From Streptomyces sp. AJS327 (lineage in GTDB: Bacteria; Actinomycetota; Actinomycetes; Streptomycetales; Streptomycetaceae), in contig NZ_SKBR01000004.1 in NCBI RefSeq assembly GCF_013450295.1, forward strand, positions 186,001-250,000: 64,000 bases of DNA, given 5' to 3'. How positions within the stretch are numbered: the stretch's first letter is position 1; each line of letters begins with the position of its first letter. The notes beneath the pieces were generated by a model. The model did not search any database. It was not told where the DNA came from and worked only from the letters and a program-made list of their open reading frames with translations. The position numbers and the translations under genes are program-made. Below, piece by piece: positions 18,295 to 27,594 of the stretch.

Positions 18295-18921
18295 GTGAAA
18301 CACGGTGAGGGCTGGACCCTGACCATGGCGATAACGGCGGCCCTGACACTGGCCGGGTGTTCCGCGGAAGGAGACGCCTCGGCGGGCAGCACCCGGTCAC
18401 CCGAGGCGGGACCGTCGCCGGTTGAGGTGAAGGACGGCCGCCTGTGCCCGTTCTTCGTCTCGGCCGAGAAGGAGAAACTGCGACTCTCCAACGATCTGGG
18501 TCCCAATTCCCGCGACGAAGCCGCTGCGGAGCGAATGAAGGAGAGGGAGAAGCGAGAGGGGGTGCTGGACAAGTGCGACTACACCGGCCCCCTGGCGGGC
18601 GGTGGCCCGCTGGAACAAGTCACTGTCCGGCTGAAGAAGGGGAGCGCGGCGGAGCTGGGCAAGAAGCTCAAGGGATACGAGCCCCGAAACGACGCGAAGC
18701 GGAGTGGGATCGCCTTCCAGGCGGAGACCGCGCTCAGCGGCACCGTGGTGTGCAGGCTGCTGGCCCCGGGGCGATCCAGCACCGACGGCGGCCCCGCCAC
18801 CACGGTGGAGCTGACGGCGTACGTCCCGTTCCGATCCATCGGGAAATGGCAGCCGGGAGACAGCTGCGCTGCCATGAACAAGGCCGCACCGCTGATCGAG
18901 AAGAAGTTCCGGCCGCGCTGA
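18295..18921 (+). CDS. Putative secreted lipoprotein (DUF3558-like)
   Basis: 208 aa. The signal peptide ends in a lipobox, LTLAGC, so the Cys should be lipidated and the protein anchored outside the membrane. The mature part has three further Cys in the pattern C...C...C plus CAAMNKA near the end, resembling DUF3558-type lipoproteins. GTG 18295 follows GGAGGA (18285-18290) at normal spacing; the upstream ATG 18283 overlaps that site and is less likely. It is probably co-transcribed with the TIGR04222 gene. The function is unknown. Confidence 0.75.
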   Translation: MKHGEGWTLTMAITAALTLAGCSAEGDASAGSTRSPEAGPSPVEVKDGRLCPFFVSAEKEKLRLSNDLGPNSRDEAAAERMKEREKREGVLDKCDYTGPLAGGGPLEQVTVRLKKGSAAELGKKLKGYEPRNDAKRSGIAFQAETALSGTVVCRLLAPGRSSTDGGPATTVELTAYVPFRSIGKWQPGDSCAAMNKAAPLIEKKFRPR

Positions 18922-19023
18922 AGGTAGCGACTCCGCCGCTCGTGGTAGGCGAATGCCCGCTTTCACATCTCCGTCGGTTCCACCAGGATGTCGGCACGGG
19001 CGTCGACGGCGTGGCCACGGACC

Positions 19024-19179
19024 CTAGTTCTCCTTGCGCATCCGCTTGAACCGCTCGGCCGCTGCGAGGTCGTCGAAGTTCTCGGACTCCTGCTTCCCGC
19101 CTCGGGTCCCGCCGGGCCGCCACAGCACGGTGTAGCTGACCGTGCCGTTGCTCTTCGCCCGCCGTCTGACGGAGGTCAT
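19024..19179 (-). pseudogene. Tyrosine integrase N-terminal fragment
   Basis: 51 codons (start MTSVRRRAKSNGTVSYTVLW, then RPGGTRGGKQ and DLAAAERFKRMRKEN). It matches the first ~50 residues of the integrase remnant at 27595-28230 (MAYIEVKQRRDGQFSYVVRW, RAGGTRGGSR, SAERFKNL). The core-binding and catalytic domains are gone. Its start faces the 71-bp att-like repeat 60 bp to the right, exactly as in the second copy. Confidence 0.7.
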
Positions 19180-19240
19180 GCGCCGCACCGTAGAGAGGAT
19201 CGGTGTTGACACGGTGATGACGTCACAGACGCAGAGAGTC

Positions 19241-19311
19241 CCCCCCTGACGAGCGTTTCCGCAGGTCAGAGGGGTTGTAAGAGAGGTGCCCCCAACTGGA
19301 TTCGAACCCGA
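19241..19311. repeat. Attachment-site-like direct repeat, copy 1
   Basis: 71 bp identical to 28292-28362 except one base (T at about 19297 versus G). The right part reads on the minus strand as TCGGGTTCGAATCC..., a tRNA T-arm followed by an acceptor-like GTTGGGGGCAC. The left part is a GC-rich hairpin (CCCCTGAC ... GTCAGAGGGG), a plausible tRNA terminator. No complete tRNA is present. It probably marks an integration junction. Confidence 0.75.
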
Positions 19312-19474
19312 CATCGTTACCTTGCTGACCTGCGACGATGCGCGTGAGTCGAGCAATTACGGACCTTTGCGTCCCTCTGGGTCTCGCTCGATCCTCCTCG
19401 GTCCCGTCCTCGTGCTGACGTGTCAGCACGGAGTGGCGTTCATTGCGAATGCGAATATTCGGGCTCTGATGTGA

Positions 19475-19675
19475 CCTGGGGCGGCCTTGGCTCCGGACTC
19501 TTCCGACGCGTGGCAGTCGTGCGGCTTGATAGGACGCCGCGGCGGGGTGGAGGGTGGCGGGATCACCGGCAGGTGATGGCCGCGATCGCGTTCAATTACC
19601 GCACCGGGAAGCTATGGATGGACCTGCCCGAGTACTTCGGCCGTGGGAAGGCGTCCACAACCGGCTGCGGAAGTG
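19475..19675 (+). pseudogene. IS5-family transposase N-terminal fragment
   Basis: Two overlapping frames give VMAAIAFNYRTGKLWMDLPE then VLRPWEGVHNRLRKWA, the conserved N-terminal motif of IS5-type transposases, split by a frameshift near 19640. The catalytic part is missing. It abuts the oppositely oriented IS5 remnant at about 19675. Confidence 0.6.
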
Positions 19676-20391
19676 GGCGACCGCCGTCGCTGCCTCGGCG
19701 TCGACGGTTGGCCCGCTGGTCCTTCGGCTCCGGGATGGTGTGCTTGATCTGACGGCGCCGCAGGTAGCGACGGTTCCGGCGGGATCTGTATGCCTTGTCG
19801 CCGCCCAAGTGGTCGGGACGGGTGCGAGGGCGTCCGCCGCTGAGCCGCGGAACGCGGATGCGTCCTAGGACTGGGATGAGTTGTGGGGAATCGCTCCACT
19901 GGCCCGGCGTAATGAGGAACGCGAGGGGGCGGAGTCTTCCTTCGCTGACCAGATGGATCTTGCAGGTGAGCCCACCCCGGGAACGTTCCAGCGCCTCGTC
20001 GGGGCGGTGCTGAGCAGGCCGACCATGCCGGCCCGGAACGCGCGGTGCGGTCCTACGGGCGCCCGAGGCGTGCTGGTGGGCTCTGCGCGAGGTCGAGTCC
20101 ACACCGACCATGCTCCAGTCGATCCGGCTCTCCACGTCGGCATCGACTTGGAGAGCCTCCAGAATCCGTTCCCATGTGCCGTCCGCCGACCAGCGGCGAT
20201 GCCGGTCATACACCGTCTTCCACTTTCCGAACCGCGGCGGCAGATCTCGCCAGGGGACACCGGGCCGCTGACGGAAGAATGCCGTTGAGCACTCTGCGGT
20301 GACTCTTCCAAGGCCTGCCCCGCCCCACGTTCTTCGACAGGTGTGGTTCCAACCGAGCCCACCCTGCATCCGACAGATCGCCCCGTCTCAC
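19676..20391 (-). pseudogene. IS5-family transposase, frameshifted and 3'-truncated
   Basis: The start near 20391 gives MRRGDLSDAGWARLEPHLSK then HRRVLNGI. Homology continues in another frame from about 20283 (FFRQRPGVPWRDLPPRFGKW, SMVGVDSTSRRAHQHASGAR, and LGGDKAYRSRRNRRYLRRR). The DDE neighbourhoods VDST and GDKAY are visible, but the end corresponding to the final Glu region is lost at the junction with the rightward fragment. It is related to, but distinct from, the intact transposase at 26670-27545. Confidence 0.75.
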
Positions 20392-20433
20392 GCAGGCCAG
20401 AACGACATGACCACTGCCCAGTCACACAAGCCA

Positions 20434-21363
20434 TCAGACACTGCCTAGTTCGGGCGGCGCGTAGGCGAGGAAGACGCTCTTGGACTTGCCCAGGTCCAAG
20501 GTGGCGTCGGCGCCCCGGTTACCGACCTCGACGCGACCTTCCCGCATGGCGGCCTTGATCTCTTCCGCATCCCAGACCTGATCCGGTACGAGCCCGGCGG
20601 CCTTGGCCATGGCGACGGCTTCCCGTACCTCCACTGGCAGATCGCGCAGCCGGCGCCCGCTTTCGGAATCCGTCTGCCGGTAGCGCCGCTTCATGTACGC
20701 CGAGCCGAACAGATCGGCGGGCTGCTGTCCTTCCGCGCGAGCACGGGTCTCGACGGCTCGCAGCAGCGCGCGGGCGTCGAGCAGCCGCGCCGGCGCCACG
20801 CCGCGCTCAGCAGCGGCCCGGCGGATCGCCCCGCACCAGAGGCGCGGCGGGCAGCTTGGCGGCAGGAGGGATGGCGAGCTTCGGCTCCACCAGGGTCCTG
20901 CCGGTGTGCGGGTCTTCGCCGCGTATGAGGCGCCGGGCCTGCGTGAACTGGCTGGGGCCGAGCACCGACCCGGGCGTGATGCCGAACTCGGTCAGGCCCT
21001 CACCGATCCACATCAGCGGGCGCTCGCTGGCGTCCAGGTGGTAGTCCATCTGATCGTCGGTCGCCGGGGCGGGCAGGACGTTCTCGCCGTACAGACCGCG
21101 GGCCTCGATGCCTGCCGCAGCAGACCTCGACGGCGTCGAAGCCGGTGAACCGCGCCTTCTTGTCGTTCCGGATCTGCGTACGGGCCCGGTAGAACGCCTT
21201 CTTCGCCTCGGTCGACCCAACAGAGCTGCGACGGTGGTGCCGGCCTCGTCCGCCTTCGCCTCGACGGCCGAGACGAGCGGGGGGCGTCGACCGCGACGGC
21301 CTTGCCGCAGTCGCGGCCCCCGGTTAGCCGGTACTCGACCTGTTCGTCGGACGGGCCAATCAT
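20434..21363 (-). pseudogene. MobF relaxase N-terminal remnant
   Basis: Minus-strand pieces in several frames match the first ~370 residues of the intact relaxase at 44601-48566 in order: MIGPSDEQVEYRLTGG, GLYGENVLPAPATDDQMDYH, WIGEGLTEFGITPGSVLG, LVEPKLAIPPAAKLPAA, then LLDARALLRAVETRARAEGQ, MKRRYRQTDSESGRRLRDLP and FLAYAPPELGSV. A block corresponding to about residues 190-255 is missing and at least two frameshifts are present. The 3' end is cut next to the IS5 remnant (about 20440). Confidence 0.85.
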
Positions 21364-21433
21364 GGTCACCCACCCATGGGCCCGCCCACCCCCTCCGGTC
21401 AGGATCGGTCAGATTAGGTCATCTCGGCTGATC

Positions 21434-21482
21434 GTATCGTCACGAAGTGACGATGCCTCGGTCCTCTCAATTCAAGATCACG
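21434..21482. other. Candidate oriT/operator upstream of the dead relaxase
   Basis: Perfect inverted repeat ATCGTCAC (21436-21443), GAA, GTGACGAT (21447-21454), followed by a box that on the minus strand reads GATCTTGAATTGAGAGGACC. The same two parts in the same relative order lie upstream of the intact relaxase at 44485-44532. Conservation beside both relaxase starts suggests an origin of transfer or a relaxase operator. Not proven. Confidence 0.5.
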
Positions 21483-21597
21483 TGGAATGGCGAGGTCTTC
21501 GAGCTGGCTCGGAGAGCGAGCGAGGGCCTGCGTTCTCGCTGTTACCGGGTAGCTCGCGCTGGGTGTCAGTGGTCCTCACCTCGTACGCCGCCGAGGT

Positions 21598-21834
21598 TTA
21601 CGACCGCTCCGGCGCTTCGACGCCCAGTTCTCGACCCGGCCACCCCGGAACCGACTCCGGCGCCCTCGCCCACACCGGCCTGTGAGCCAAGCGAAGGAAC
21701 TGACCAGTGTCCTCGAACAGAGCACCCCCGTTGCACAGCAGGGTCCAGCCCTGTTCGAAGCAGCGGGACACGACGCGGGCGGCATCCGTGTCCGGCGCCT
21801 CGGCCGGCGGACACGCGGGGATGTGGGAACACAT
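21598..21834 (-). CDS. Small DUF5999-like protein
   Basis: 78 aa starting MCSHIPACPPAEAPDTDAAR, then VVSRCFEQGWTLLCNGGALF and EDTGQFLR. This matches the short DUF5999 family of Streptomyces (unknown function), with a C-x3-H-x3-C-like N-terminus. Family members normally continue with a conserved tail of about 10 residues; here the sequence after EDTGQFLR diverges and runs about 25 residues longer, so a 3' frameshift or junction is likely. Confidence 0.6.
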   Translation of the reverse strand: MCSHIPACPPAEAPDTDAARVVSRCFEQGWTLLCNGGALFEDTGQFLRLAHRPVWARAPESVPGWPGRELGVEAPERS

Positions 21835-22033
21835 GAGCGTCCTCGTACGACCTCCCCGTGGACGTCTGGACGAAGTCCTCCTGCGGCGGGGATAACGGGG
21901 GACCTGCGTCGAGACCCAGATCACCGACGATGCCCTCGTCGCGGAGGGCGACAGCAAGGACTGCTCGCTGGGCGCCCATACCTTCAAGCCCTCCCAGTGG
22001 CAGCACTTCGTCCAGGCCGTACGCGACGGCTAG
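21833..22033 (+). pseudogene. DUF397-domain protein, frameshifted
   Basis: Frame pieces DVWTKSSCGGDNGG and, after a 1-base shift near 21902, TCVETQITDDALVAEGDSKD and FKPSQWQHFVQAVRDG form one DUF397 domain. Such proteins normally follow an XRE regulator in Streptomyces, and no such partner is adjacent. The nominal ATG at 21833 overlaps, in antisense, the start of the DUF5999-like gene, which suggests a deletion junction. Confidence 0.7.
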
Positions 22034-22236
22034 CTCTGACGGAGTCGGCTGGGGCTGGGTGGAGCCCCTGCCGACGACAAGGCCCCTCCTCTGCACTTTG
22101 AGGTGGGGCGCCTCCATTTGTGTCCGCCGACTCCGCGTGTGAGCGCTGCGCTGAGCGGCGTACGGCACGGCTTCGTGTTGGCGATACGCCGGAGTGCTTC
22201 CGTCGGGGCCCACTGGTTCTGGCCAACGCTCTTACC

Positions 22237-24171
22237 ATGCATCCTCTTCTTCCCTCGTACTCGCGCGGCCCGACCCACCCCGCACGCCCCACGCGCACCG
22301 CGCCGCCGGTGCTGGTGGCCGCACTGCTGTCCCTGCTCTGTCTCGCCGGCATGACGGTGCCCTCCGCATAGGCACGCACGACGCCCTCCCCACAGGCGCA
22401 CACGGCGCCGTCCGCACGGGCGCAGCAGGAGCCCAGTGACACCGCGCTCTCCTGGGGCGTCAATGACGTCGGGCAGCTCGGCGACGGCACCAACACCGAC
22501 CGCGACCTGCCCGGTGACGTGGCCCTGCCAGCGGGCGTCTCGCTCACCGACGTGGCCGGCGGCTGGAATCACTCGCTGGGGCTGACTTCCGACGGGCGGG
22601 TCCTCGCCTGGGGCTCCAACGCCGACGGGCAGTTGGGCGACGGCACCAACACCGACAGCAACACCCCGGTGGAGGTGGCGCTGCCCGACGGCGTCACGAT
22701 CACCGCCATCGCCGCCGGCACTTACCACAGCCTCGCTCTAGCCTCGGACGGGCGGCTCTTCGCCTGGGGCGGCAACAGCTCCGGCCAGCTCGGCGACGGC
22801 ACCATCACCAGCAGCAACACCCCGGTGGAGGTGAAGCTGCCCCAGGGCGTCACGATCACCGCCATCGCCGCCGACGGAGGCAGGCACAACCTGGCCCTCA
22901 CCTCGGACGGACGCGTCCTCGCCTGGGGCGACAACGTCTTCGGCCAGCTCGGCGACGGCACCACCACCGACCGGACCACCCCTTTCGAGGTGCCCCTCCC
23001 CCAGGGAGCCGTCGTCACCGACATCGCCGCCACCTGGCACAGCCTGGCCCTCACCACGGACGGGCGGCTCTTCGCCTGGGGCTACAACAGCTTCGGCCAG
23101 CTCGGCGACGGCACCAGAACCAGCCGCAACAGCCCCGTGGAGTCGCAGCTCCCCGCGGGCGTCACCGTCACCGACCTCGCCACCGGTCTGGAACACAGCC
23201 TGGCCCTCACCTCGGACGGACGCGTTCTCGCCTGGGGCTCCAATGTCAACGGCCAGATCGGCGACGGCACCAGCTCCTACCGCACCACCCCCGTGGAGAC
23301 ACAGCTTCCCGCAGACGTCACGGTCACCAAGATCGACGGGGGCAACGCCCACTCGCTCGCGCTCACCTCCACAGGCGAGATCCTGGCCTGGGGCCTCAAC
23401 ATCGCCGGCCAGTTGGGCGACGGCACCACCACCACCCGCCGCACCCCGGTGAAGGCGATCCTTCCCGACGGCGTCCCCGCCACGTCCATCTCCGCCGGCG
23501 GATACTTCTCCCTCGCGCTGACGAAGGACGCGACGAGCACCACGGAGCTCACCGCGGCGCCGACCGAGGCCGCACACGGTGAACCGGTCACCCTGACCGC
23601 CACCGTCACCTGCTCAGGCGGCACACCGACCGGCAAGGTGACCTTCTACGACGGCGACACACAGATCGGCACCGCCGACCTCAACGCGACCGGCACCGCC
23701 ACCCTGACCCTCGACACCCTCGACGTGGGCACGCACACGATCACCGCCCGCTACGCGGGCGACACCCAGTGCCCGCCCTCCACCTCACAAGCCGTCACAG
23801 TCACCATCAGCGCCACAAAACCCACAGGCACCATCAACATCGCCAAGACCGACCGCACCACCGGCAAACCCCTGGCCGGTGCCGTCTTCCAGCTCTGGCG
23901 CGAGACCAACGGAGTCACCGGACTACAGACCAGCGGCACCCGTCCCGACACCCGCGTCGGCACCGGCTGCGCCACCGACGGCCGGGGCGTCTGCTCGTTC
24001 ACCAAACTCCCCCTGGGCACCTACTACCTCAAGGAGACCGGCGTCCCTGAGGGCTACCGCCTGCCGAAGAACCCCGTCAGCGGCCCCTACCGTATCGACG
24101 AGAACAACAAGCGCGTCACCGCACGCCTCGCCAACCCCCGCGGCGAACCCGGCAAGGGCAAGGGCAAGTAA
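22237..24171 (+). pseudogene. RCC1-repeat surface protein with in-frame amber codon
   Basis: From ATG 22237 one frame encodes a signal peptide (TAPPVLVAALLSLLCLAGMT, then VPSA), an in-frame TAG at 22369-22371, and then uninterrupted coding to 24171. The body has about seven RCC1-type repeats of ~52 residues (AWGSNADGQLGDGTNTDSNT-like; residues about 65-440). A bacterial Ig-like domain follows (TPTGKVTFYDGDTQIGTADL), then a SpaA/Cna-B-like domain (GTINIAKTDRTTGKPLAGAV, YYLKETGVPEGYRLPKNP) and a Lys/Gly tail. It was probably a secreted beta-propeller adhesin. Translation of the body could restart inside (for example at 22519), but that product would lack a signal peptide. Confidence 0.85.
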
Positions 24172-24395
24172 CCCACCCTCGGGTGGCCGCCGGCGAACCA
24201 CCGAACAGTCGACACTCGCCCGAGCGTGCCCACGATGGGCACGCTCGGGCTGGCTGAACAGCCCATCCGAGCTGAGCACCCGCAGTCACTCCGAGTTCGC
24301 GCGCTCGGCCAGTTCAGCCCAGGCGGGCGGCACGTGGATACCAGAGTTCACGGATCGACTCGCGGGACAGGAGGTGGCTCCGGTGTGTTCCGGGG

Positions 24396-24605
24396 CTAAG
24401 CCAATTCCTTGGGATCAGCCAGCTCGTCGCGGACGAAGTGGGGATCGGGCCCATTCAGCCCTCGGGGTTCGCGGGCGGACTTCAGGATCAGTTTCCAGGT
24501 GGGGCGCGAGTACGGCTTCTCCGTCTGCTCCTGAAGCTGGGGGATCAGTTCGGCGTTCGGGGCGGCGGGGTTCTCGGCGAGGGCCTGGCGGGCGAGGGCG
24601 ACCCG
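24396..24605 (-). pseudogene. C-terminal fragment of a DNA-binding-type protein
   Basis: The minus strand encodes LARQALAENPAAPNAELIPQ then LQEQTEKPYSRPTWKLILKS. This is closely similar to the C-terminus of the protein at 41995-42648 (LARQAIAANPGAKNAELIPE, LQKQTEKTYSRPTWNLILKS). The upstream part is replaced by a Tn3 fragment, so this is another decayed paralogue of the 30-48 kb region. Confidence 0.75.
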
Positions 24606-25066
24606 CTCGCGGTGCCGTGTGAGGCCGTGGAGTACCTGGCCGGGCAGCTCGCCATCACCCACGCCTCGCGCGTGAAGCGGTGCACCGAGCGGCGCTCGAC
24701 AGCGTTCGAGCACGCGGACGAGGTCCAGAGGCGGTTCAAGTACCGGGACTTCACCGACTCGAAGTGGGGGGCGGGAGTTCCGCAGCTTCCTGTACGGGCG
24801 GGCGTGGACGCACGCCGAGGGGCCGGTGGCACTGTTCAACCACGCGGTGCCGTGGCTGCGGAAGAACCGGGTGCTGCTGCCGGGTGTCTCGGTGCTGGCC
24901 CGGCAGGTGTCGGAGGCCCGTACGGCGGCCGAGCGGCGCCTGTACGAGCGGTGGCCAGGACGATGGTCCGGGCGGATGCGGCGCGCCCGCGCCGACCTTG
25001 GCGGACCTGCTGGTGGTGCCGGAGGGCAGGCGGGTCTCGGAGCTGGAGCGGCTGCGGACTCCGCGG
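24606..25066 (+). pseudogene. Tn3-family transposase N-terminal remnant
   Basis: Frames give VPCEAVEYLAGQLAITHASR, FEHADEVQRRFKYRDF and, after a frameshift near 24775, ALFNHAVPWLRKNRVLLPGV, SVLARQVSEARTAAERRLYE. These are the N-terminal DUF4158-like part of Tn3 transposases. The catalytic part is missing here; a separate Tn3 C-terminal fragment lies at 55521-56320. Confidence 0.7.
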
Positions 25067-25670
25067 TCACCCACCGGAACGGGATCTTGTAGTCGATCGC
25101 GCGGCGGACCATCGCCCTCGCGAGCTGGACCTTCGTGGCGAACTCGACCTCGTCACCGATCCCCGCACCCTGGCAACGCACGCGGTCATCCGTCCATGAC
25201 CTCGGCAGGTAGAGCGCCCGGTCGATCAACGTCCGGCCCCGCTCTCCCGAGTAGGCGAGGAAGACTCCCACCTGGCAGTTCTCGGTGCGGCCGGCGGTGC
25301 CGGAGTACTGGCGCTGGACACCCGCCGACCGCAGGCCCTTCTTCACGAACCCGGTGTCATCCACGATCAGCACACCGCCCGGATCCCCCAGGTGCTCGAA
25401 GACGTACTCGCGCACGTCGTCGAGGACCCCGTCCGCGTCCCAGTCGATCCGGTTCAGCAGCCGCTGGATCCGGTCCGGACCGCCATGACCGGCCTCCTCG
25501 GCCACCGTCCAGCCGTTCTTGCGTTCCGGCGGCGCCAGCAGACCGCGCATGTACGCGAGAGTCGACTCCCGCGACTCACTCCGCGCGAACCGGCGAGCAA
25601 ACCGCTTATGCAACCTCGCCAACCCATCCGACCAGCGACCAGCATCAACCTCAGATATCTCCCCACCCAT
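25067..25670 (-). pseudogene. IS701-family transposase N-terminal remnant
   Basis: From ATG 25670 (MGGEISEVDAGRWSDGLARL) the reading continues through RLLNRIDWDADGVLDDVREY, VLIVDDTGFVKKGLRSAGVQ (first catalytic Asp region) and YSGERGRTLIDRALYLPRSW to KIPFRWVTAES. It is then cut by the Tn3 fragment. About half of the usual ~400 aa remains. Confidence 0.8.
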
Positions 25671-25814
25671 AAACGGACCAACGAGCGAACCCAACGACCG
25701 TCACGACAAGCACCGTTGCAGTACTAGGGCGTGTATCGAAAGTGCTGGTCGCCAGCGTGGCACTGTCTAAAATAACATGCGGTCTTCGCTCGGGTCGTGC
25801 TGGGATCAGTCGCT

Positions 25815-26621
25815 ATGAATGATTATTTTCCTGTCGAAGCCGACTTGACGGGCAGGATGGAACGGAACCTGGCGGAACACGCCTGTCATCTGCACCGGAG
25901 CATGTCCGGTGCGACCGTCGCAGAGACCGGCGATCTCCTGGTCGCGGACAGCGGCCTGGACGACGACACGTTCAACATCGTCGCCGCAGCACGCTTCACC
26001 GCCGCCGACGGTACGGCCCGCATCACCGAGACCGTCAGGACGCTGGTCGGCACCGGTCGCAGTTTCTCCTGGTGGGTGGGCCCTACCTCGGCACCGGCTG
26101 ACCTCACTGCCCGCCTGACGGCGGCCGGTCTGCCGGTGTCCGAACGTGAGACGGCGATGTGGGCCGAACTGGACGACACCCTGCCGCCTCCCGCCGTACC
26201 GGGTCTGGAGATCCGGACGGTGACCACGCCCGAACAGCTCGCCGACTACGCCACGGTCCTCGCCGCGAACTGGAATCCACCCGCCGAAACCGTCCGTCAC
26301 TTCTTCGCCCGGGCCGCTTCGCAGGCACTGGCCTCGGACTGCTCGGCCCGGTACCTGGTGGGCTACGTGGAGAACCGTCCGGTCTGCTCCGCCGAGGTGT
26401 TCCACCACGCGGGAGTCGCCGGCATCTACAACATCTCCACCCTGACCGCCCACCGCCGACGCGGCTACGGCGGAGCCATCACGCTCGCGGCCCTCCGCTC
26501 GGCCCGCGAGCGAGAGCACCGCATCGCGGTCCTGCAGGCGTCGGCCGACGGCGAGCCTGTTTACCGCCGCCTGGGGTTCCGCGCCTGCGGCCAGTTCGTC
26601 GAACATGCCGTCAACGCCTGA
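25815..26621 (+). CDS. GNAT-family N-acetyltransferase
   Basis: 268 aa. Two GNAT-like halves; the C-terminal one has the acetyl-CoA loop TLTAHRRRGYGGAITLAALR (R/Q-x-x-G-x-G/A type) and ends EPVYRRLGFRACGQFVEHAV, typical of GNAT proteins. The acceptor substrate is unknown. ATG 25815; an upstream GTG at 25797 is in frame. It lies inside the inverted ends of an IS5-type element, tail to tail with its transposase, so it may travel with the element. The gene looks intact among decayed neighbours. Confidence 0.88.
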   Translation: MNDYFPVEADLTGRMERNLAEHACHLHRSMSGATVAETGDLLVADSGLDDDTFNIVAAARFTAADGTARITETVRTLVGTGRSFSWWVGPTSAPADLTARLTAAGLPVSERETAMWAELDDTLPPPAVPGLEIRTVTTPEQLADYATVLAANWNPPAETVRHFFARAASQALASDCSARYLVGYVENRPVCSAEVFHHAGVAGIYNISTLTAHRRRGYGGAITLAALRSAREREHRIAVLQASADGEPVYRRLGFRACGQFVEHAVNA

Positions 26622-26669
26622 ACCGCCAAGCCTCCACGGACGGACGTCCGCCATCCCTGAATGATCCGG

Positions 26670-27545
26670 TCACAGCCACTCATTGATGGCCGCTACGAGG
26701 ACGGTGGCCTCGCAGCGGCCCGCGAGCTTGTCGTATCTCGTGGCCACAGCCCGGCTACTTTTGAGACGGTTGATACCGCACTCGACGGCATGTCGAGCCT
26801 TGTAATCCTCGGCGTTGAACTCCGGCGGTCGGCCACCGCGGGAGCCGCGCTTCTTGCGGTTGCGCGCTTGGTCGGCCTTGTCTGGGATGGTGAAGCGGAT
26901 ACCGCGGCGGCGCAGATAGGCGCGGTTCTTGCGGGAGGCATACGCCTTGTCAGCGCGCACGCGATCGGGGCAGACGCGCGGCCGGCCCGGTCCGAGGCGG
27001 GGCACACGGACCTTTTCCAGCGCGGGTTCGAACTGCGGCGAGTCGCCACGCTGTCCTGCCGTGATCACGATCGACATGGGTTTCTGGCCCTGCTCAACCG
27101 CCAGGTGCAACTTGGTGGTGAACCCGCCGCGCGACCTTCCCAGCCCGTGATCTCCGGGCTCGGCGAGCACACCGCCCGGCGGTTCCTTCTGCAGGTCACC
27201 CCGCTTGCAGGCCCCGGCCGCATGCTGGTGAGCGCGGCAGGCCGTGGAGTCGACGCTCAGGTCCCAGACGATCGCGCCCCTCGCGTCGGCCAGGGATTGA
27301 AGCCGAGTGAGGATTCGCTGCCAGGTGCCGTTCCGCTGCCACCGGCGGAACAAGTCGTAGACCCGGCTCCACGGTCCGTACTTGATGGGGACGTCTCGCC
27401 ACGGCACACCGGTCCGCACGCGGAATCTTATGCCGTCAATCAACTGCCGTCGAGGCCAGACGGGCGGCCGCCCCACCTTCGCGCCCTTCGGCAACAACGG
27501 CTCCAGCACTGCCCACTGCTCGTCCGTGAGATCTCCCCGCCCCAT
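26670..27545 (-). CDS. IS5-family transposase
   Basis: 291 aa, complete. The N-terminal MGRGDLTDEQWAVLEPLLPK and RFRVRTGVPWRDVPIKYGPW motifs lead to the DDE domain: WDLSVDSTACRAHQHAAGA (first Asp), RVRADKAYASRKNRAYLRRR (second Asp) and RHAVECGINRLKSSRAVATR (Glu). A single ORF means no frameshift is needed. It probably remains active in trans on the matching inverted repeats. Confidence 0.93.
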   Translation of the reverse strand: MGRGDLTDEQWAVLEPLLPKGAKVGRPPVWPRRQLIDGIRFRVRTGVPWRDVPIKYGPWSRVYDLFRRWQRNGTWQRILTRLQSLADARGAIVWDLSVDSTACRAHQHAAGACKRGDLQKEPPGGVLAEPGDHGLGRSRGGFTTKLHLAVEQGQKPMSIVITAGQRGDSPQFEPALEKVRVPRLGPGRPRVCPDRVRADKAYASRKNRAYLRRRGIRFTIPDKADQARNRKKRGSRGGRPPEFNAEDYKARHAVECGINRLKSSRAVATRYDKLAGRCEATVLVAAINEWL

Positions 27546-27594
27546 GAACCGTGATCATCTATAGCTCAAGATCTACTTTCGATACACGGCCTAG

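Larger units (their letters stand above)
25724..27594. mobile_element. IS5-type element carrying a GNAT passenger gene
   Basis: The terminal inverted repeats are CTAGGGCGTGTATCGAAAGT (25724-25743) and, on the opposite strand, CTAGGCCGTGTATCGAAAGT (27575-27594); they differ at one base. CTAG at both outer edges may be the target duplication. The enclosed 1.87 kb holds an acetyltransferase gene (25815-26621, rightward) and a complete IS5-family transposase gene (26670-27545, leftward) tail to tail. No inner copy of the repeat was seen between them. The right end interrupts a tyrosine integrase gene. The expected other half of the integrase is not to the left, so a later deletion has occurred or the left end comes from another copy. 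Confidence 0.7.

Noticed and set aside
19596..20369. An intact IS5-type transposase
   Set aside because: The conserved N-terminus is in another frame and the C-terminal catalytic part is replaced by an unrelated fragment.
24396..25694. A single 432-codon transposase-like gene
   Set aside because: It is a patchwork: IS701 N-terminus, antisense of a Tn3 piece, and the tail of a plasmid DNA-binding protein.
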